A DNA stretch of 64,000 bases. Source: Herpetosiphonaceae bacterium. GTDB taxonomy: Bacteria > Chloroflexota > Chloroflexia > Chloroflexales > Herpetosiphonaceae. The notes beneath the pieces are model-generated. The model saw nothing but the letters and a program-made list of their open reading frames with translations. It was not told the origin of the DNA and searched no databases. Every line of letters starts with the position of its first letter. Positions within the stretch are counted from its first letter, which is position 1. This document shows positions 27,599-37,718 of this stretch, one piece after another. The stretch lies in NCBI GenBank assembly GCA_026003835.1, contig BPHZ01000009.1, positions 1 through 64,000 of the forward strand. The letters run 5' to 3'. Both the position numbers and the translations under genes were made by a program.

Positions 27599-27997
27599 AT
27601 GGCACATATTGAGATCGATCCTGTCACCCCCTCCATCATTGAGGAGATCAACAGCCTGACCAGCTCATCAGACCGGCCGGCACTGCCAAACGGCCAGGCT
27701 GGCGCGGCGATCCTATCCGCTGGTATTGGCAGCGCGCTACTAGGCTTCTTCGTCGTCCTCGCCGAGGCCAGCACCACGGCAAAGCAGCTGATGACCCTCG
27801 ACGCCGGTGTTGGCCCGCTCAGCGGGAAGACGACCTTTGCAGTCGCCGGATGGCTGATCGCCTGGGCTGTCTTGCACAGCCGCTGGCGCAAACAGACCAT
27901 CGATTTCGCCCGGATCACGATGATCGCGTTGATCCTCCTGGGCCTGGGGCTGCTGGGGACGTTCCCGCCATTCTATATGCTGTTTGCTCAGCATTAG
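27599..27997 (+). CDS. Small membrane protein, last gene of the iron-uptake operon
   Basis: A 132-residue protein with a short acidic cytoplasmic N-terminus and three predicted helices (about 36-58, 80-98, 108-128). It matches no family I can name. The start at 27599 follows AAAGGAG by 8 bases. A strong intrinsic terminator lies 38 bases after the stop, which closes the operon. It may form a complex with the preceding membrane protein. Confidence 0.75.
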   Translation: MAHIEIDPVTPSIIEEINSLTSSSDRPALPNGQAGAAILSAGIGSALLGFFVVLAEASTTAKQLMTLDAGVGPLSGKTTFAVAGWLIAWAVLHSRWRKQTIDFARITMIALILLGLGLLGTFPPFYMLFAQH

Positions 27998-28035
27998 ACG
28001 CGTAGGCGCAGACTACAACGTGCGTATGGATGGTC

Positions 28036-28066
28036 GGGCAGGTCTTGAAGGACCTGCCCTTTTCTA
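28036..28066 (+). terminator. Intrinsic terminator of the iron-uptake operon
   Basis: GGGCAGGTC pairs perfectly with GACCTGCCC over a 6-base loop and is followed by TTTTCTAATTT. Confidence 0.93.
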
Positions 28067-28108
28067 ATTTGAGCGTAGGATTGTCTCCCGCTTCTAGCGG
28101 AGGTGGTA

Positions 28109-28258
28109 TCACCAGAGTCTGAGCACAGGAAAAACAAGCGCAAGCAACCAGTAGAGCAGCGCCAGCAGGAGCAGCACATACAAACAGCCACAGCCGGGGC
28201 GCGGCCGGATAAATGATCTGCCATAACGCCGGTACCAGAATTTGCTGCGCGGTAGCAT
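28109..28258 (-). CDS. 49-residue single-helix membrane peptide
   Basis: A short reading frame for a peptide with a basic N-terminus (RSKFWYRRYGRSFIRPRPG), a CGC motif and one Leu-rich membrane helix. GAGGG lies about 6 bases before the ATG. Such basic-plus-Leu-rich minis occur in Chloroflexota, but I cannot name a family. It is convergent with the iron operon. It may be spurious; the amphipathic design and start context favour a real gene. Confidence 0.45.
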   Translation of the reverse strand: MLPRSKFWYRRYGRSFIRPRPGCGCLYVLLLLALLYWLLALVFPVLRLW

Positions 28259-28893
28259 AGATACCCTCAACTCAACAGGAGCAGCGCCGAACAAGAGAAG
28301 ATATGGCGTCGAAGAGAAATACCCACAACATCCAGCAGGATCGCCTTCTAACCACTGCAACCACTGCAGCAATATTCGTACCACATTGCCGCGCTTGATA
28401 TCATCTTGCGCGTGTTTTTTTTCACTGATGCCGGCGGCGAACGCTGGCGCTCATATCGAACACATTGTGAGCCGTACAATGGCACATGATCTGCTACGCA
28501 TATACGGACGCGCCATCAGGTGCGTTTGGGAGAGCTGTTGCAACAGGATTTCCTTGAATGGGTTGGTATGCCGACCATAAACATCGATTGAGCTGCGAGA
28601 AGCGCAGATGCGGACACGGAGTGATAACGGCGCCAATCGACTGCTTGACGAGAAAGCTGATGATCCATCTGACACGTTGTCGCTGTGCGAGTCCAGACAG
28701 CACGGTATTTCGCCCTTGCACTGAGCCAGGCCGCCGAGACTAGTGGTCAACCACAGTGATCGTGATGAGGAAGGGAGAGCCGGATGACCGTAGCCCCTCC
28801 GAACCTCCCCATCACGATGAATGTGGTGGGCGACTAACGTTGTAGAGAGAAGGTGGTACAAGATTACAAAATAAAAAGAGGGGGGAGGAAATT
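28259..28893. other. 635-base interval without a convincing gene
   Basis: Open frames here have no family features and poor start contexts. The interval holds a structured inverted repeat at 28741-28826 (separate entry) and a purine-rich leader with GGGGGGAGG directly before the HtrA-like gene. Confidence 0.5.
28741..28834 (+). repeat. Structured intergenic element beginning TAGTGGTCAACCACA
   Basis: The element begins with the small palindrome GTGGT-CA-ACCAC. ATCGTGATG (28759-28767) pairs with CATCACGAT (28810-28818), GGGAG with CTCCC (28805-28809) and CCACA with TGTGG (28822-28826), giving a long imperfect hairpin. The first 15 bases recur exactly at 48480. It could be a structured RNA, a terminator or a REP-like repeat. 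Confidence 0.5.
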
Positions 28894-30081
28894 ATGTACA
28901 GAGTACGTATGGGTGTGCTTGCCATCCTTATCTCTCTGGCACTCGGCGGATGTACACTGACTGAAGAGCGAAATGTCCAGCCAGAGCTGGAGCCCGTTAC
29001 GCCGAACGAAACGCCACAGGGCGAAACGCCACAGAGCGATGAGCCGCTTGTATTCCCAGAGTTGGCAGAGGTCGATCCAACTCCACTTCCACAAGAGCTT
29101 ATCGAGCAGCTTAACGATGAAGAGCGCGTCATCTCAAATGTTTACCTCCGCGTTGCTCCCGCTGTTGTAAGGATTCAGACGCGCTCAGGTCTTGGCTCCG
29201 GTTTTTTGATCGATGCTGATACCTTCCCTGAGGTTGAAGCCGCCCCCGATGATCATTACATCGTCACCAACAGCCACGTCGTCCAGGGCAGCGGTGGCGA
29301 GATCGTCGTCTTCTTTAGCGACCTCTTCGCGGTTACTGGCACGGTTGTGGGGGCTGATCCTGACAGCGATCTCGCAGTGGTCAGGGTGGATGATCTTCCA
29401 GAGGATGTCGAGCCAATTGAGCTTGGCAGCTCTGAGGATCTTAACGTTGGGCAGCGAGTGATCGCTATCGGCAACCCGTTTGGTCAGGACCGCACTGTGA
29501 CCACTGGTATTGTCAGCGCGATTGGCCGCACCATCCCAGGGGAGCCGGGCGGCTACGCGATCGGCGGTGCAATTCAGACGGATGCGGCGATCAATCCCGG
29601 AAACTCCGGCGGACCGCTGCTTGACCTCCAGGGTCGTGTGCTCGGAGTCAACACCGCGATCCTCTCGCGGAGCGGCGTCAGCGCCGGCGTCGGCTTCGCC
29701 GTGCCGGTCGAGCTGGTGAAAAAAGTCGTGCCGGCGCTCATCACCGAAGGACAGTATCTGCACCCGTTTCTCGGGGTGCGGATGGCACAGATCACCACCC
29801 TTGAGGCCAGGCTGCAGAATCTCCCCAGCGCCGGTGTCCTCATCGCTCCCATCAGCCGCGAAAGTCCGGTCTTTGAAGCAGGGCTGCGCGATCCGGCCAT
29901 CCTCACTACTATCGAAGGAACGCCTGTGACCTCCGCCGATCAGCTCATTTCATACTTGGAACTCAACACAAGGCCGGGCGAGACGGTGACGCTCACGGTT
30001 ATCGACGAAGCAGGGGAAAAGCGCGAGCTTGAAGTTGAGCTTGAGGCGCGTCCCACGGTTACCGACCGCGAGGAGGGCTAG
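28894..30081 (+). CDS. HtrA/DegP-like lipoprotein serine protease with PDZ domain
   Basis: A 395-residue secreted protease anchored as a lipoprotein (lipobox LGGC). A Thr/Pro/Glu linker follows. The trypsin-like domain has the full triad: H in TNSHVV, D in SDLAVV and S in NPGNSGGPLLDL. A single C-terminal PDZ domain (about 290-380) follows. It should degrade or chaperone misfolded envelope proteins. GGGGGGAGG precedes the ATG at 28894. The neighbouring duplicated-domain lipoprotein has a similar acidic Thr/Pro linker, so both probably sit on the outer face of the membrane. Confidence 0.93.
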   Translation: MYRVRMGVLAILISLALGGCTLTEERNVQPELEPVTPNETPQGETPQSDEPLVFPELAEVDPTPLPQELIEQLNDEERVISNVYLRVAPAVVRIQTRSGLGSGFLIDADTFPEVEAAPDDHYIVTNSHVVQGSGGEIVVFFSDLFAVTGTVVGADPDSDLAVVRVDDLPEDVEPIELGSSEDLNVGQRVIAIGNPFGQDRTVTTGIVSAIGRTIPGEPGGYAIGGAIQTDAAINPGNSGGPLLDLQGRVLGVNTAILSRSGVSAGVGFAVPVELVKKVVPALITEGQYLHPFLGVRMAQITTLEARLQNLPSAGVLIAPISRESPVFEAGLRDPAILTTIEGTPVTSADQLISYLELNTRPGETVTLTVIDEAGEKRELEVELEARPTVTDREEG

Positions 30082-30292
30082 CCGGCGATAGAAACAATAT
30101 CTGGCACGGAGCTTGCAAGGTACATGGCTCTGGTCGGGAGTATCCCCGGCAACCCATATGAATGGGGGTGATCGATGGCGGTATAGGCAGTGATTGCTCG
30201 ACGGCATCGATGGAGGGAGTTCGAGAGATAGAGTGTTCATCATACCAGCAAGTCATGCCAGGAATACGGAAGTAGAGAAGGAGGGTTTCGTA

Positions 30293-31456
30293 ATGACTCT
30301 GAGAAGGAGAAGTGAGAATCGTGGTGGAGGCATCTTGTGGCTCGCCTCACGTTTCTGGCTTGTCGTGGCGCTCAGTCTGGCGCTTGTGTTGAGCGGCTGT
30401 GGCGAGGCAGTGGAGGGGCCGGTAGGAGAGGAGACGCCAGGGCTCATCGAAGAGACGCCAGGGCTGGCCGAAGAGACGCCAGGGCTGATCGAGGAAACGC
30501 CTCTGGTCGAGGAAACGCCTCTGGTCGAGGAGACACCTGAGGTCCTGGAAACACCAACAGTCGAGGAGACACCTGAGCTCGAAACAACGCCAACAGTCGA
30601 AGAAACGCCCGAAGCCGCTGCGGATCAATTCATGACAGTCGCCGAGGTTATGGAGGATCCATCGGCGTTTCTGGGCCAGACCGTTACCGTTGTCGGCGAG
30701 GTTGAGGAAATCTTCGGCTCCAACGCCTTCAAACTCGACGAGGACGCGCCCTTCGGCGCTGGCATCGATAATGATCTACTGGTTCTCGCACCCACTGCCG
30801 CTGTCACCCCGACTGAGGGTATCACCCCGACGGATGAAGTGACAGGTGAGGAGGCAGGCATTGATATCACCATCGACGATGAACTGGTGGACGACGTTGT
30901 GGTAATAACGGGAACGCTGCGAGAATTCGTCGTCGCAGAGGTTGAGGAGGAATTTGGCCTCGACCTTGATACGGAAGTCGAGGCGGAGTTCGAGGGCCAG
31001 CCGGTCCTCGTTGCCGAGACCATGCAGCGGGCTGAGGATCTTGGCGCGGATCTGCCTACGGGCGAGGCTGAAGTGAGCCCAGGAGCTGAGATACCCGAGG
31101 AAGCTCTAACTGTAGCGCAGGTCAGCGGGAATCCGGAGCAGTACACCGGCGAGTCCGTGCTGGTAGCCGGCGAGGTCGAGGAGATCATTGGCCCCAACAG
31201 CTTCAAGCTCGACGAGGAAGCGTTCTTCGCCGCCGGCATCGATAACGACCTGCTGGTCGTGGCAGCGAACATCACCGAACCGGCTATCGAGGACCTCGAC
31301 GAGCAGGATGTCCTGGTGCAGGGCACAGTGCAAGTCATCGATCGCGCGCTCCTGGAGCAGGAGCTTGGCGCCGACTTCGACGAGGGTCTGCTTGAAACTT
31401 GGGAGGGTCGCGTAGCCATCGTCGCCGAATCGGTTGAGGTTATCGGGGAACAGTAG
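30293..31456 (+). CDS. Lipoprotein with an EETP-repeat linker and a duplicated beta-rich domain
   Basis: A 387-residue lipoprotein (lipobox LSGC). Residues about 45-105 are a repeat of EETPGL/EETPLV units that forms an extended acidic stalk. Two homologous domains follow. Each has a VxGEVEEI(F/I)G(S/P)N(A/S)FKLDE(D/E) core and then AGIDNDLLV, an OB-fold-like or DUF5666-like pattern, so the gene arose by internal duplication. A second strand set (VVVITGTLREFVV; VLVQGTVQVID) repeats too. The function is unknown; ligand binding at the cell surface is possible. ATG at 30293 follows AAGGAGGG by 7 bases. An intrinsic terminator follows the stop. Confidence 0.85.
   Translation: MTLRRRSENRGGGILWLASRFWLVVALSLALVLSGCGEAVEGPVGEETPGLIEETPGLAEETPGLIEETPLVEETPLVEETPEVLETPTVEETPELETTPTVEETPEAAADQFMTVAEVMEDPSAFLGQTVTVVGEVEEIFGSNAFKLDEDAPFGAGIDNDLLVLAPTAAVTPTEGITPTDEVTGEEAGIDITIDDELVDDVVVITGTLREFVVAEVEEEFGLDLDTEVEAEFEGQPVLVAETMQRAEDLGADLPTGEAEVSPGAEIPEEALTVAQVSGNPEQYTGESVLVAGEVEEIIGPNSFKLDEEAFFAAGIDNDLLVVAANITEPAIEDLDEQDVLVQGTVQVIDRALLEQELGADFDEGLLETWEGRVAIVAESVEVIGEQ
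30433..30612 (+). repeat. In-frame tandem repeats encoding EETP units
   Basis: Eight or more near-repeats of 21-30 bases (GAGACGCCAGGGCT-like and GAAACGCCTCTGGTCGAG) encode the acidic stalk. Copy number may vary between strains. Confidence 0.8.
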
Positions 31457-31471
31457 TACGAATCGTCATGC

Positions 31472-31520
31472 GGCGGCTGGAGGGACGCGCCATGCGCTCT
31501 TCTCCAGCCGCCTCTTTTTA
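31472..31520 (+). terminator. Intrinsic terminator after the duplicated-domain lipoprotein
   Basis: GGCGGCTGGA (31472-31481) pairs perfectly with TCCAGCCGCC (31503-31512) and is followed by TCTTTTTAAAA. Confidence 0.88.
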
Positions 31521-31535
31521 AAAGCGCCAGCATCA

Positions 31536-33536
<2,001 letters not shown>

Positions 33537-33671
33537 GTGCTCCCTCTCACCATGGCTATTGGAGTGCTCGCCACCTCTCTCCCGTTTAGCGGGAGAGAAG
33601 CGAATGAGGGTGGAACGCTCGATTCTAGATTCTAACCTATCAACGTGACCCACATCCTGGCTGCCGTCGTA

Positions 33672-35624
33672 CTACGAGCTTTGCGCCCCCTCGCGCGCAT
33701 AAGCCTTGAGCGCGCTGTAGCAAAGCGCCGTGGTGAACGAGCGGCTAGAGTACCAGGTTGCCAGTCCACCGCGAGTACCTGTGATATACAGCGGCTCAGC
33801 GGCCCAGCTGCCATCATAGCGCTGGCGCTTGATCAGCGTTGTACGCCAGGCGAGTGATAACGGAAGATCGATAGAGCTACAGGCCAGCGCCAGCAACGCG
33901 GCATCCTGCGGTGTCGGAGCGGGGCGGCGGCACTCCTGATCGAGCCGCGCTGCCAGTGAAGCTTGGGCCTCGGCGAGGATCGCGGCGGTCGAGGCTGATA
34001 CTGGCCGGCTGTTAAGCTGTCTCACAAGCGTGAGCAAAATCCACTGGGCGTAGAGTGGGACATAGTAATGGTTGGCGCCGAGGCCACTGTCCAGGTACCG
34101 GCCAAAGATGTGCGCCGCTGAGCGCTCAATCTGGCCCTGATAGGCGGCCCAATCGTAGGCGATCAGCCCAAGCAGGAGATTGGCCTGTGTTGCGATGCAG
34201 TCAGCACCCCAGAGGATAACACCCGGCAGGTGAGCGGGAGCGTCGCCCTCAGTGAGCCAGACAGGGATCGCACCCGACTCGCCAATCTGCGACTCCAGCA
34301 GGCGCAGCGGCGGCTGGAGCAGCTCTCGATAGGTTTGAGGATCCGCAGCGTAGGGGACCAGCCTGAGCAGCAGCCCCAAGTCGTCGATATCGGGGAGCAC
34401 TGCCCCAGGGTGATCGAAGTAGCGATAACCGTTTGCTGCGAGAAGCTGAGCGATCTCATCGACCTGCTCGCCAAGCTTGTGGCCCTCGCGGCAGAGCAGC
34501 TCGATGATGCTGCCCGCGGGGAACGGGCGGCCGATCACCTCAGCTTTGCCGAGAAGCCCCTGGCGCTGGATCTCCCAGCTCTCGCGAAAGGTCAGATCGG
34601 CCAGCAGGTAGCCCTCCGCCATCTTGATCGCCGTATCCAGGGCATTGATCGGCGGCGCGAACGTCAGTGAGCTGCCGGATGTCGCCGGCTGGGATGGCTC
34701 CTGCTGTGGCCGAAGGCTGAAGAGCCCGATCATTTCTCGCACCGGCCCGGCAAGGCGCTCGCAGTAGGCGCTCAACGACGGCAGGCACACCTCGGAAGCG
34801 ATCGTCTTACAGGCATCCAGGCGGGCCAGGCACTCCCGGCCAATTGCCGCGACTACGCCGGTCAGCATAAGTGCCGCCAGAACTCCATCGGGCGTCGCCG
34901 GCTGCCCGGAGGCCATGCCTGCTGCCTGTAACGCTCGGACAACCGGGTACGTTTGTCGCCCCCACTGGATATCGCGCCGGATCGTCGAGACATCGTGCAA
35001 TACTTGAAGCACCACACACACATCGTCGAGGATCTCCATGATCCTCGGCAGCAGGTCAGAGCGCTCGGCCGCCAGCGCTGCGGCAGCGGCTGGGATCTTG
35101 AGCGGCGCCAGCCTGCCTGCGGCGCGGCGAAGCCCTTCCTCGCCGGAGACCGGGGTATGGTCAGCCACGGCTGATTCAGCATGGAGCCCCCAGCAGCTAT
35201 GGTAGATCGGCCAGAGCGCTGACTCCACTGGGAAGATCAGCGCCAAATGGCGCGAGGACTCCTGGGCCAGCAGCTGGGCGAGCACAACAGCGCGCGCGTC
35301 CAGGGCAGCAAGCTCACTACAAATGCTCTCGCGGGCCAGGATGGCTGCTGCGGCGAAGAACATCGAAAGCCACACATGGCGCTCCAGCAGAACCCGCCTC
35401 TCGTCGCCCGGCACAGCAAAATCGTCGAGCAGCCATGTATGAAGGGTCAGGAGGGGCGGGTCGGTCGCACCCGTAAAGAGATCGTACAGCTGGCCTGTCG
35501 GAGAGGCTGAGGCGGCCATATCCTGCTTGAGCAGCATTGCCAGCTCGGCCAGGTGTGGCGGAAAGCTGTCGAGGTAGCGATCAACATCGGCCAGAAGCTG
35601 TTCCCGAGAAATCGTATCAGTCAT
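33672..35624 (-). CDS. Fused isoprenoid-synthase-like / class II terpene cyclase-like protein
   Basis: A 650-residue protein in two parts. Residues 1-300 are helical and resemble trans-prenyl synthases: an early LLDD (65-68) and a second motif LQVLHDVSTIRRD (206-218) followed by GRQTYP. The first motif lacks the full DDxxD, so activity is uncertain. Residues 330-650 resemble the alpha/alpha-toroid of squalene-hopene and class II diterpene cyclases. They have a DIDD (412-415, the DxDD proton-donor motif) and a QW-like RYDGSW (602-607) near the C-terminus. It would cyclise a linear isoprenoid by protonation. It lies 80 bases after the small peptide gene, behind a terminator. I know of no named family with this fusion. 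Confidence 0.65.
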   Translation of the reverse strand: MTDTISREQLLADVDRYLDSFPPHLAELAMLLKQDMAASASPTGQLYDLFTGATDPPLLTLHTWLLDDFAVPGDERRVLLERHVWLSMFFAAAAILARESICSELAALDARAVVLAQLLAQESSRHLALIFPVESALWPIYHSCWGLHAESAVADHTPVSGEEGLRRAAGRLAPLKIPAAAAALAAERSDLLPRIMEILDDVCVVLQVLHDVSTIRRDIQWGRQTYPVVRALQAAGMASGQPATPDGVLAALMLTGVVAAIGRECLARLDACKTIASEVCLPSLSAYCERLAGPVREMIGLFSLRPQQEPSQPATSGSSLTFAPPINALDTAIKMAEGYLLADLTFRESWEIQRQGLLGKAEVIGRPFPAGSIIELLCREGHKLGEQVDEIAQLLAANGYRYFDHPGAVLPDIDDLGLLLRLVPYAADPQTYRELLQPPLRLLESQIGESGAIPVWLTEGDAPAHLPGVILWGADCIATQANLLLGLIAYDWAAYQGQIERSAAHIFGRYLDSGLGANHYYVPLYAQWILLTLVRQLNSRPVSASTAAILAEAQASLAARLDQECRRPAPTPQDAALLALACSSIDLPLSLAWRTTLIKRQRYDGSWAAEPLYITGTRGGLATWYSSRSFTTALCYSALKAYAREGAQSS

Positions 35625-35639
35625 TGCGAGGGCTCGCAG

Positions 35640-35674
35640 TAAAAAACGTCATCTGAAAAAAATTCAGATGACGT
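35640..35674 (-). terminator. Perfect intrinsic terminator after the small peptide gene
   Basis: On the reverse strand ACGTCATCTGAA pairs base for base with TTCAGATGACGT over T5 and is followed by T6. It lies 30 bases past the peptide stop and before the cyclase-like gene, so readthrough would set a high peptide-to-enzyme ratio. Confidence 0.95.
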
Positions 35675-35704
35675 AGAAGATTTTGTGCGGTCGGGAATGC
35701 AAGG

Positions 35705-35905
35705 CTAGATTGCGGCTCTATTCTGACCAAAGGCGGAGGCAAGTCGCTGGATCGACTGGACATCAACTCCGCGAAGGGCATCGAGCATCTCCGGTGTCGG
35801 ATCGATTCCCGCCGAGCGAAGCGCCTGCTCAGGGTTATCGACCAGGGTCTGAGCAAACTGCTCATCCGAGACTGCCCGGCTCACCAGCTTTTCGAAATCG
35901 GCCAT
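35705..35905 (-). CDS. Os1348/NHLP-type RiPP-precursor-like peptide
   Basis: A 66-residue acidic peptide. The first 45 residues match the NHLP/Nif11-type leader pattern as in the Os1348 family: a helix LVSRAVSDEQFAQTLVDNPE, then ALRSAGIDPTPEMLDALRG. The C-terminal tail (LASAFGQNRAAI) is short, with no Cys and one Ser, so it is not a lanthipeptide or sactipeptide core. AGGAGG lies about 8 bases before the ATG. It has its own sigma-70-like promoter and a perfect terminator, so it is expected to be abundant. Leader peptides recruit modifying enzymes; here the flanking enzymes are a cyclase-like protein and a metallopeptidase. A non-RiPP regulatory or carrier role is also possible. Confidence 0.75.
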   Translation of the reverse strand: MADFEKLVSRAVSDEQFAQTLVDNPEQALRSAGIDPTPEMLDALRGVDVQSIQRLASAFGQNRAAI

Positions 35906-35946
35906 GACGCCATCCTCCTATGATGTATAGTAAAGTGTCTGGCACC

Positions 35947-35976
35947 ATTATAAATCAAGCGAATCGCTATCGTCAA
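35947..35976 (-). promoter_or_regulatory. Promoter of the small peptide gene
   Basis: On the reverse strand TTGACG (35976-35971), an 18-base spacer and TATAAT (35952-35947) lie about 40 bases upstream of the peptide ATG. Confidence 0.8.
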
Positions 35977-36017
35977 TGCTTTTTGGATGGGGTGTTTTTT
36001 TTGCAGAAATTGCGCAG

Positions 36018-37676
36018 CTATGACCTCTGAAGGTTCAAACTTGCCAGTCTGCGTGCCAGGACACCGGCCATCTGCATCAGAATCGAGGGATGTTGGAATG
36101 CATACAGCTTGAGATCCGAGTCTTTGAGCACAAAGCACTCGGAAGGTACACTGGCGCGGACGGTCGCCTTGCGCGCCTCCCTGGTAAAAAAGGCCATTTC
36201 GCCAAATACTTCACCCTCACGGATTGTACCAACCCGTTTGAGCTGACCATCCTGCGTGACAAATACCTCCAGACTTCCCTCGATGAGAATGAAGACATCA
36301 TCGTTGAGCTGGCTTTCCCAGATAATCGTCTCGCCGGGCGCTAGCTTGATGCGGCAGAGGTTTTGCGTCAGCTGGAGCAGCACTTCGGCCGGCAACGGCC
36401 GGTAGATATCGGTCTGGTCGAGCAGTGAAAGGCGATACAGCGTATTTGCGGCAGCCGCATCCTGTTCACCCAGCACAATCCGCCGCCAAAGACGACGATC
36501 GGTTTCCTGGGGAAGGTGAAGCTGCACGGCAAGTTTTGGATCGATATGGCCCGCGATGGTATGAGGAAACAGGGTTCGCAGCTCTGGAGGCGCAAGATCG
36601 GCAAGATAGATCAACGCATCGGCATCATCGCCGCTCCAGCTTTCCAGCAGCAGCCTGGCCTCCTTACGCAGGCTCTCGGTCTGCGATGGGATGCGCAGCT
36701 CGGCGGCCTGCAGGCGTGTCAAGAGCAGCGAGCGATAGCGTTTATAGAAGTAGCGGGCTCCGGTTTCAGAGAGTGGCAGCGTATGCTGGTAGGCCAGATA
36801 ACAGGCTTGGATGGCCTCATCGGAGGACACAGTATTGGGATCAAGTGGTGGGAGTAGCTCCACCCGGCGATTGAGATGAATTCTGGCGAACTCCTCGACA
36901 TAGTGCGACTCACGGCTGGTGAGCGCAAGGTAGAGCCACTGGACATGATAGGCCATGTACTGCATATAATCGGAGGCGTACTTTTCATTGATGCTGTTGA
37001 TGATATCATCACGCTGCTCCAGGCGTTGGATCAATTCATCGGAGAGCTGGCCGGATCCCTTAAGAATCTGTTCTGGATCCAATGAGAAAAGACGCTGGAT
37101 CAGCTCGATCTGGTTTACCTCGTCGTCGGGTATCTCTCCAGATGCGTTGAGAGCATAGAGAACACTATAGTATGAGTCGGTAGCAATATGTTTCTCTGCC
37201 ATCTTCGCCGAGAGGGTATCTATCGCCCGGCGTAGAAATGCTCTGGCGTACTCGCGGTCCTCAGGTGTGAGACGGTGTTTTGTGACGGCGACGGCCAGCT
37301 GGTTCGCGATCTGCTCCTCGCGCCACATATCGTTCGTCAGCAATCCATAGCGGTGGCGGAAGTGGTGGGCCAGCTCATGGGCAATGATCTGGGGTATAAA
37401 CATCCGCAGAAATCGTAAGAGATCCTCGTTGTTCTCGGCAGCGAGCAGCGAGCGCAGCATCAAGAGGTGCAGCTTGCCCTCGGGCTGGTTGAGATCCGGC
37501 AGCGAAAAATAGATCTGACGATCTTTGAAATCATAGTAGCACAGCATGCCGGTACCACGCCGCAGCTCCAGATTGGGATCAGCGGCGATGCCGTAGGTCT
37601 CAAACTCTCTGATGAATGAAGCCAGACATGTTTTGCCAAGCTCAAAGAGATCTATCGACAGCATCGTATCAGCCAT
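36018..37676 (-). CDS. HEXXH metallopeptidase-like protein with C-terminal cyclic-nucleotide-binding domain
   Basis: A 552-residue cytoplasmic protein. The N-terminal third has IAHELAHHFRHRYG (HEXXH at 100-104) and, 16-17 residues on, EEQIANQLAVA, a plausible third zinc ligand Glu as in gluzincins. The middle is helical. The last 130 residues form a cyclic-nucleotide-binding domain: APGETIIWESQLNDDVFIL, an I-E-G turn, then GEVFGEMAFFTREARKATVRA, which holds the phosphate-binding cassette. No DNA-binding helix-turn-helix follows, so this is not a CRP-like transcription factor. I infer a peptidase gated by cAMP or cGMP. It stops 112 bases before the peptide gene and starts 42 bases after the class I synthase-like gene. 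The family is not one I can name. Confidence 0.7.
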   Translation of the reverse strand: MADTMLSIDLFELGKTCLASFIREFETYGIAADPNLELRRGTGMLCYYDFKDRQIYFSLPDLNQPEGKLHLLMLRSLLAAENNEDLLRFLRMFIPQIIAHELAHHFRHRYGLLTNDMWREEQIANQLAVAVTKHRLTPEDREYARAFLRRAIDTLSAKMAEKHIATDSYYSVLYALNASGEIPDDEVNQIELIQRLFSLDPEQILKGSGQLSDELIQRLEQRDDIINSINEKYASDYMQYMAYHVQWLYLALTSRESHYVEEFARIHLNRRVELLPPLDPNTVSSDEAIQACYLAYQHTLPLSETGARYFYKRYRSLLLTRLQAAELRIPSQTESLRKEARLLLESWSGDDADALIYLADLAPPELRTLFPHTIAGHIDPKLAVQLHLPQETDRRLWRRIVLGEQDAAAANTLYRLSLLDQTDIYRPLPAEVLLQLTQNLCRIKLAPGETIIWESQLNDDVFILIEGSLEVFVTQDGQLKRVGTIREGEVFGEMAFFTREARKATVRASVPSECFVLKDSDLKLYAFQHPSILMQMAGVLARRLASLNLQRS

Positions 37677-37718
37677 TTGAGATCCTCCATCGCACAGACA
37701 GATCGGGAGGCCAGAATC

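Noticed and set aside
26530..27918. Long reverse-strand open frame opposite the FTR1 operon
   Set aside because: It covers three real forward genes with ribosome-binding sites and membrane helices; its translation is His/Gln-rich nonsense.
28451..28861. Reverse-strand frame of about 136 codons in the 28.3-28.9 kb gap
   Set aside because: Ser/Arg-rich translation without motifs, no good start context, and it runs through a hairpin element.
33672..35905. Peptide at 35705 as a lanthipeptide or sactipeptide precursor
   Set aside because: The tail has no cysteine and almost no Ser/Thr, and no LanM, radical SAM maturase or ABC peptidase-transporter is adjacent.
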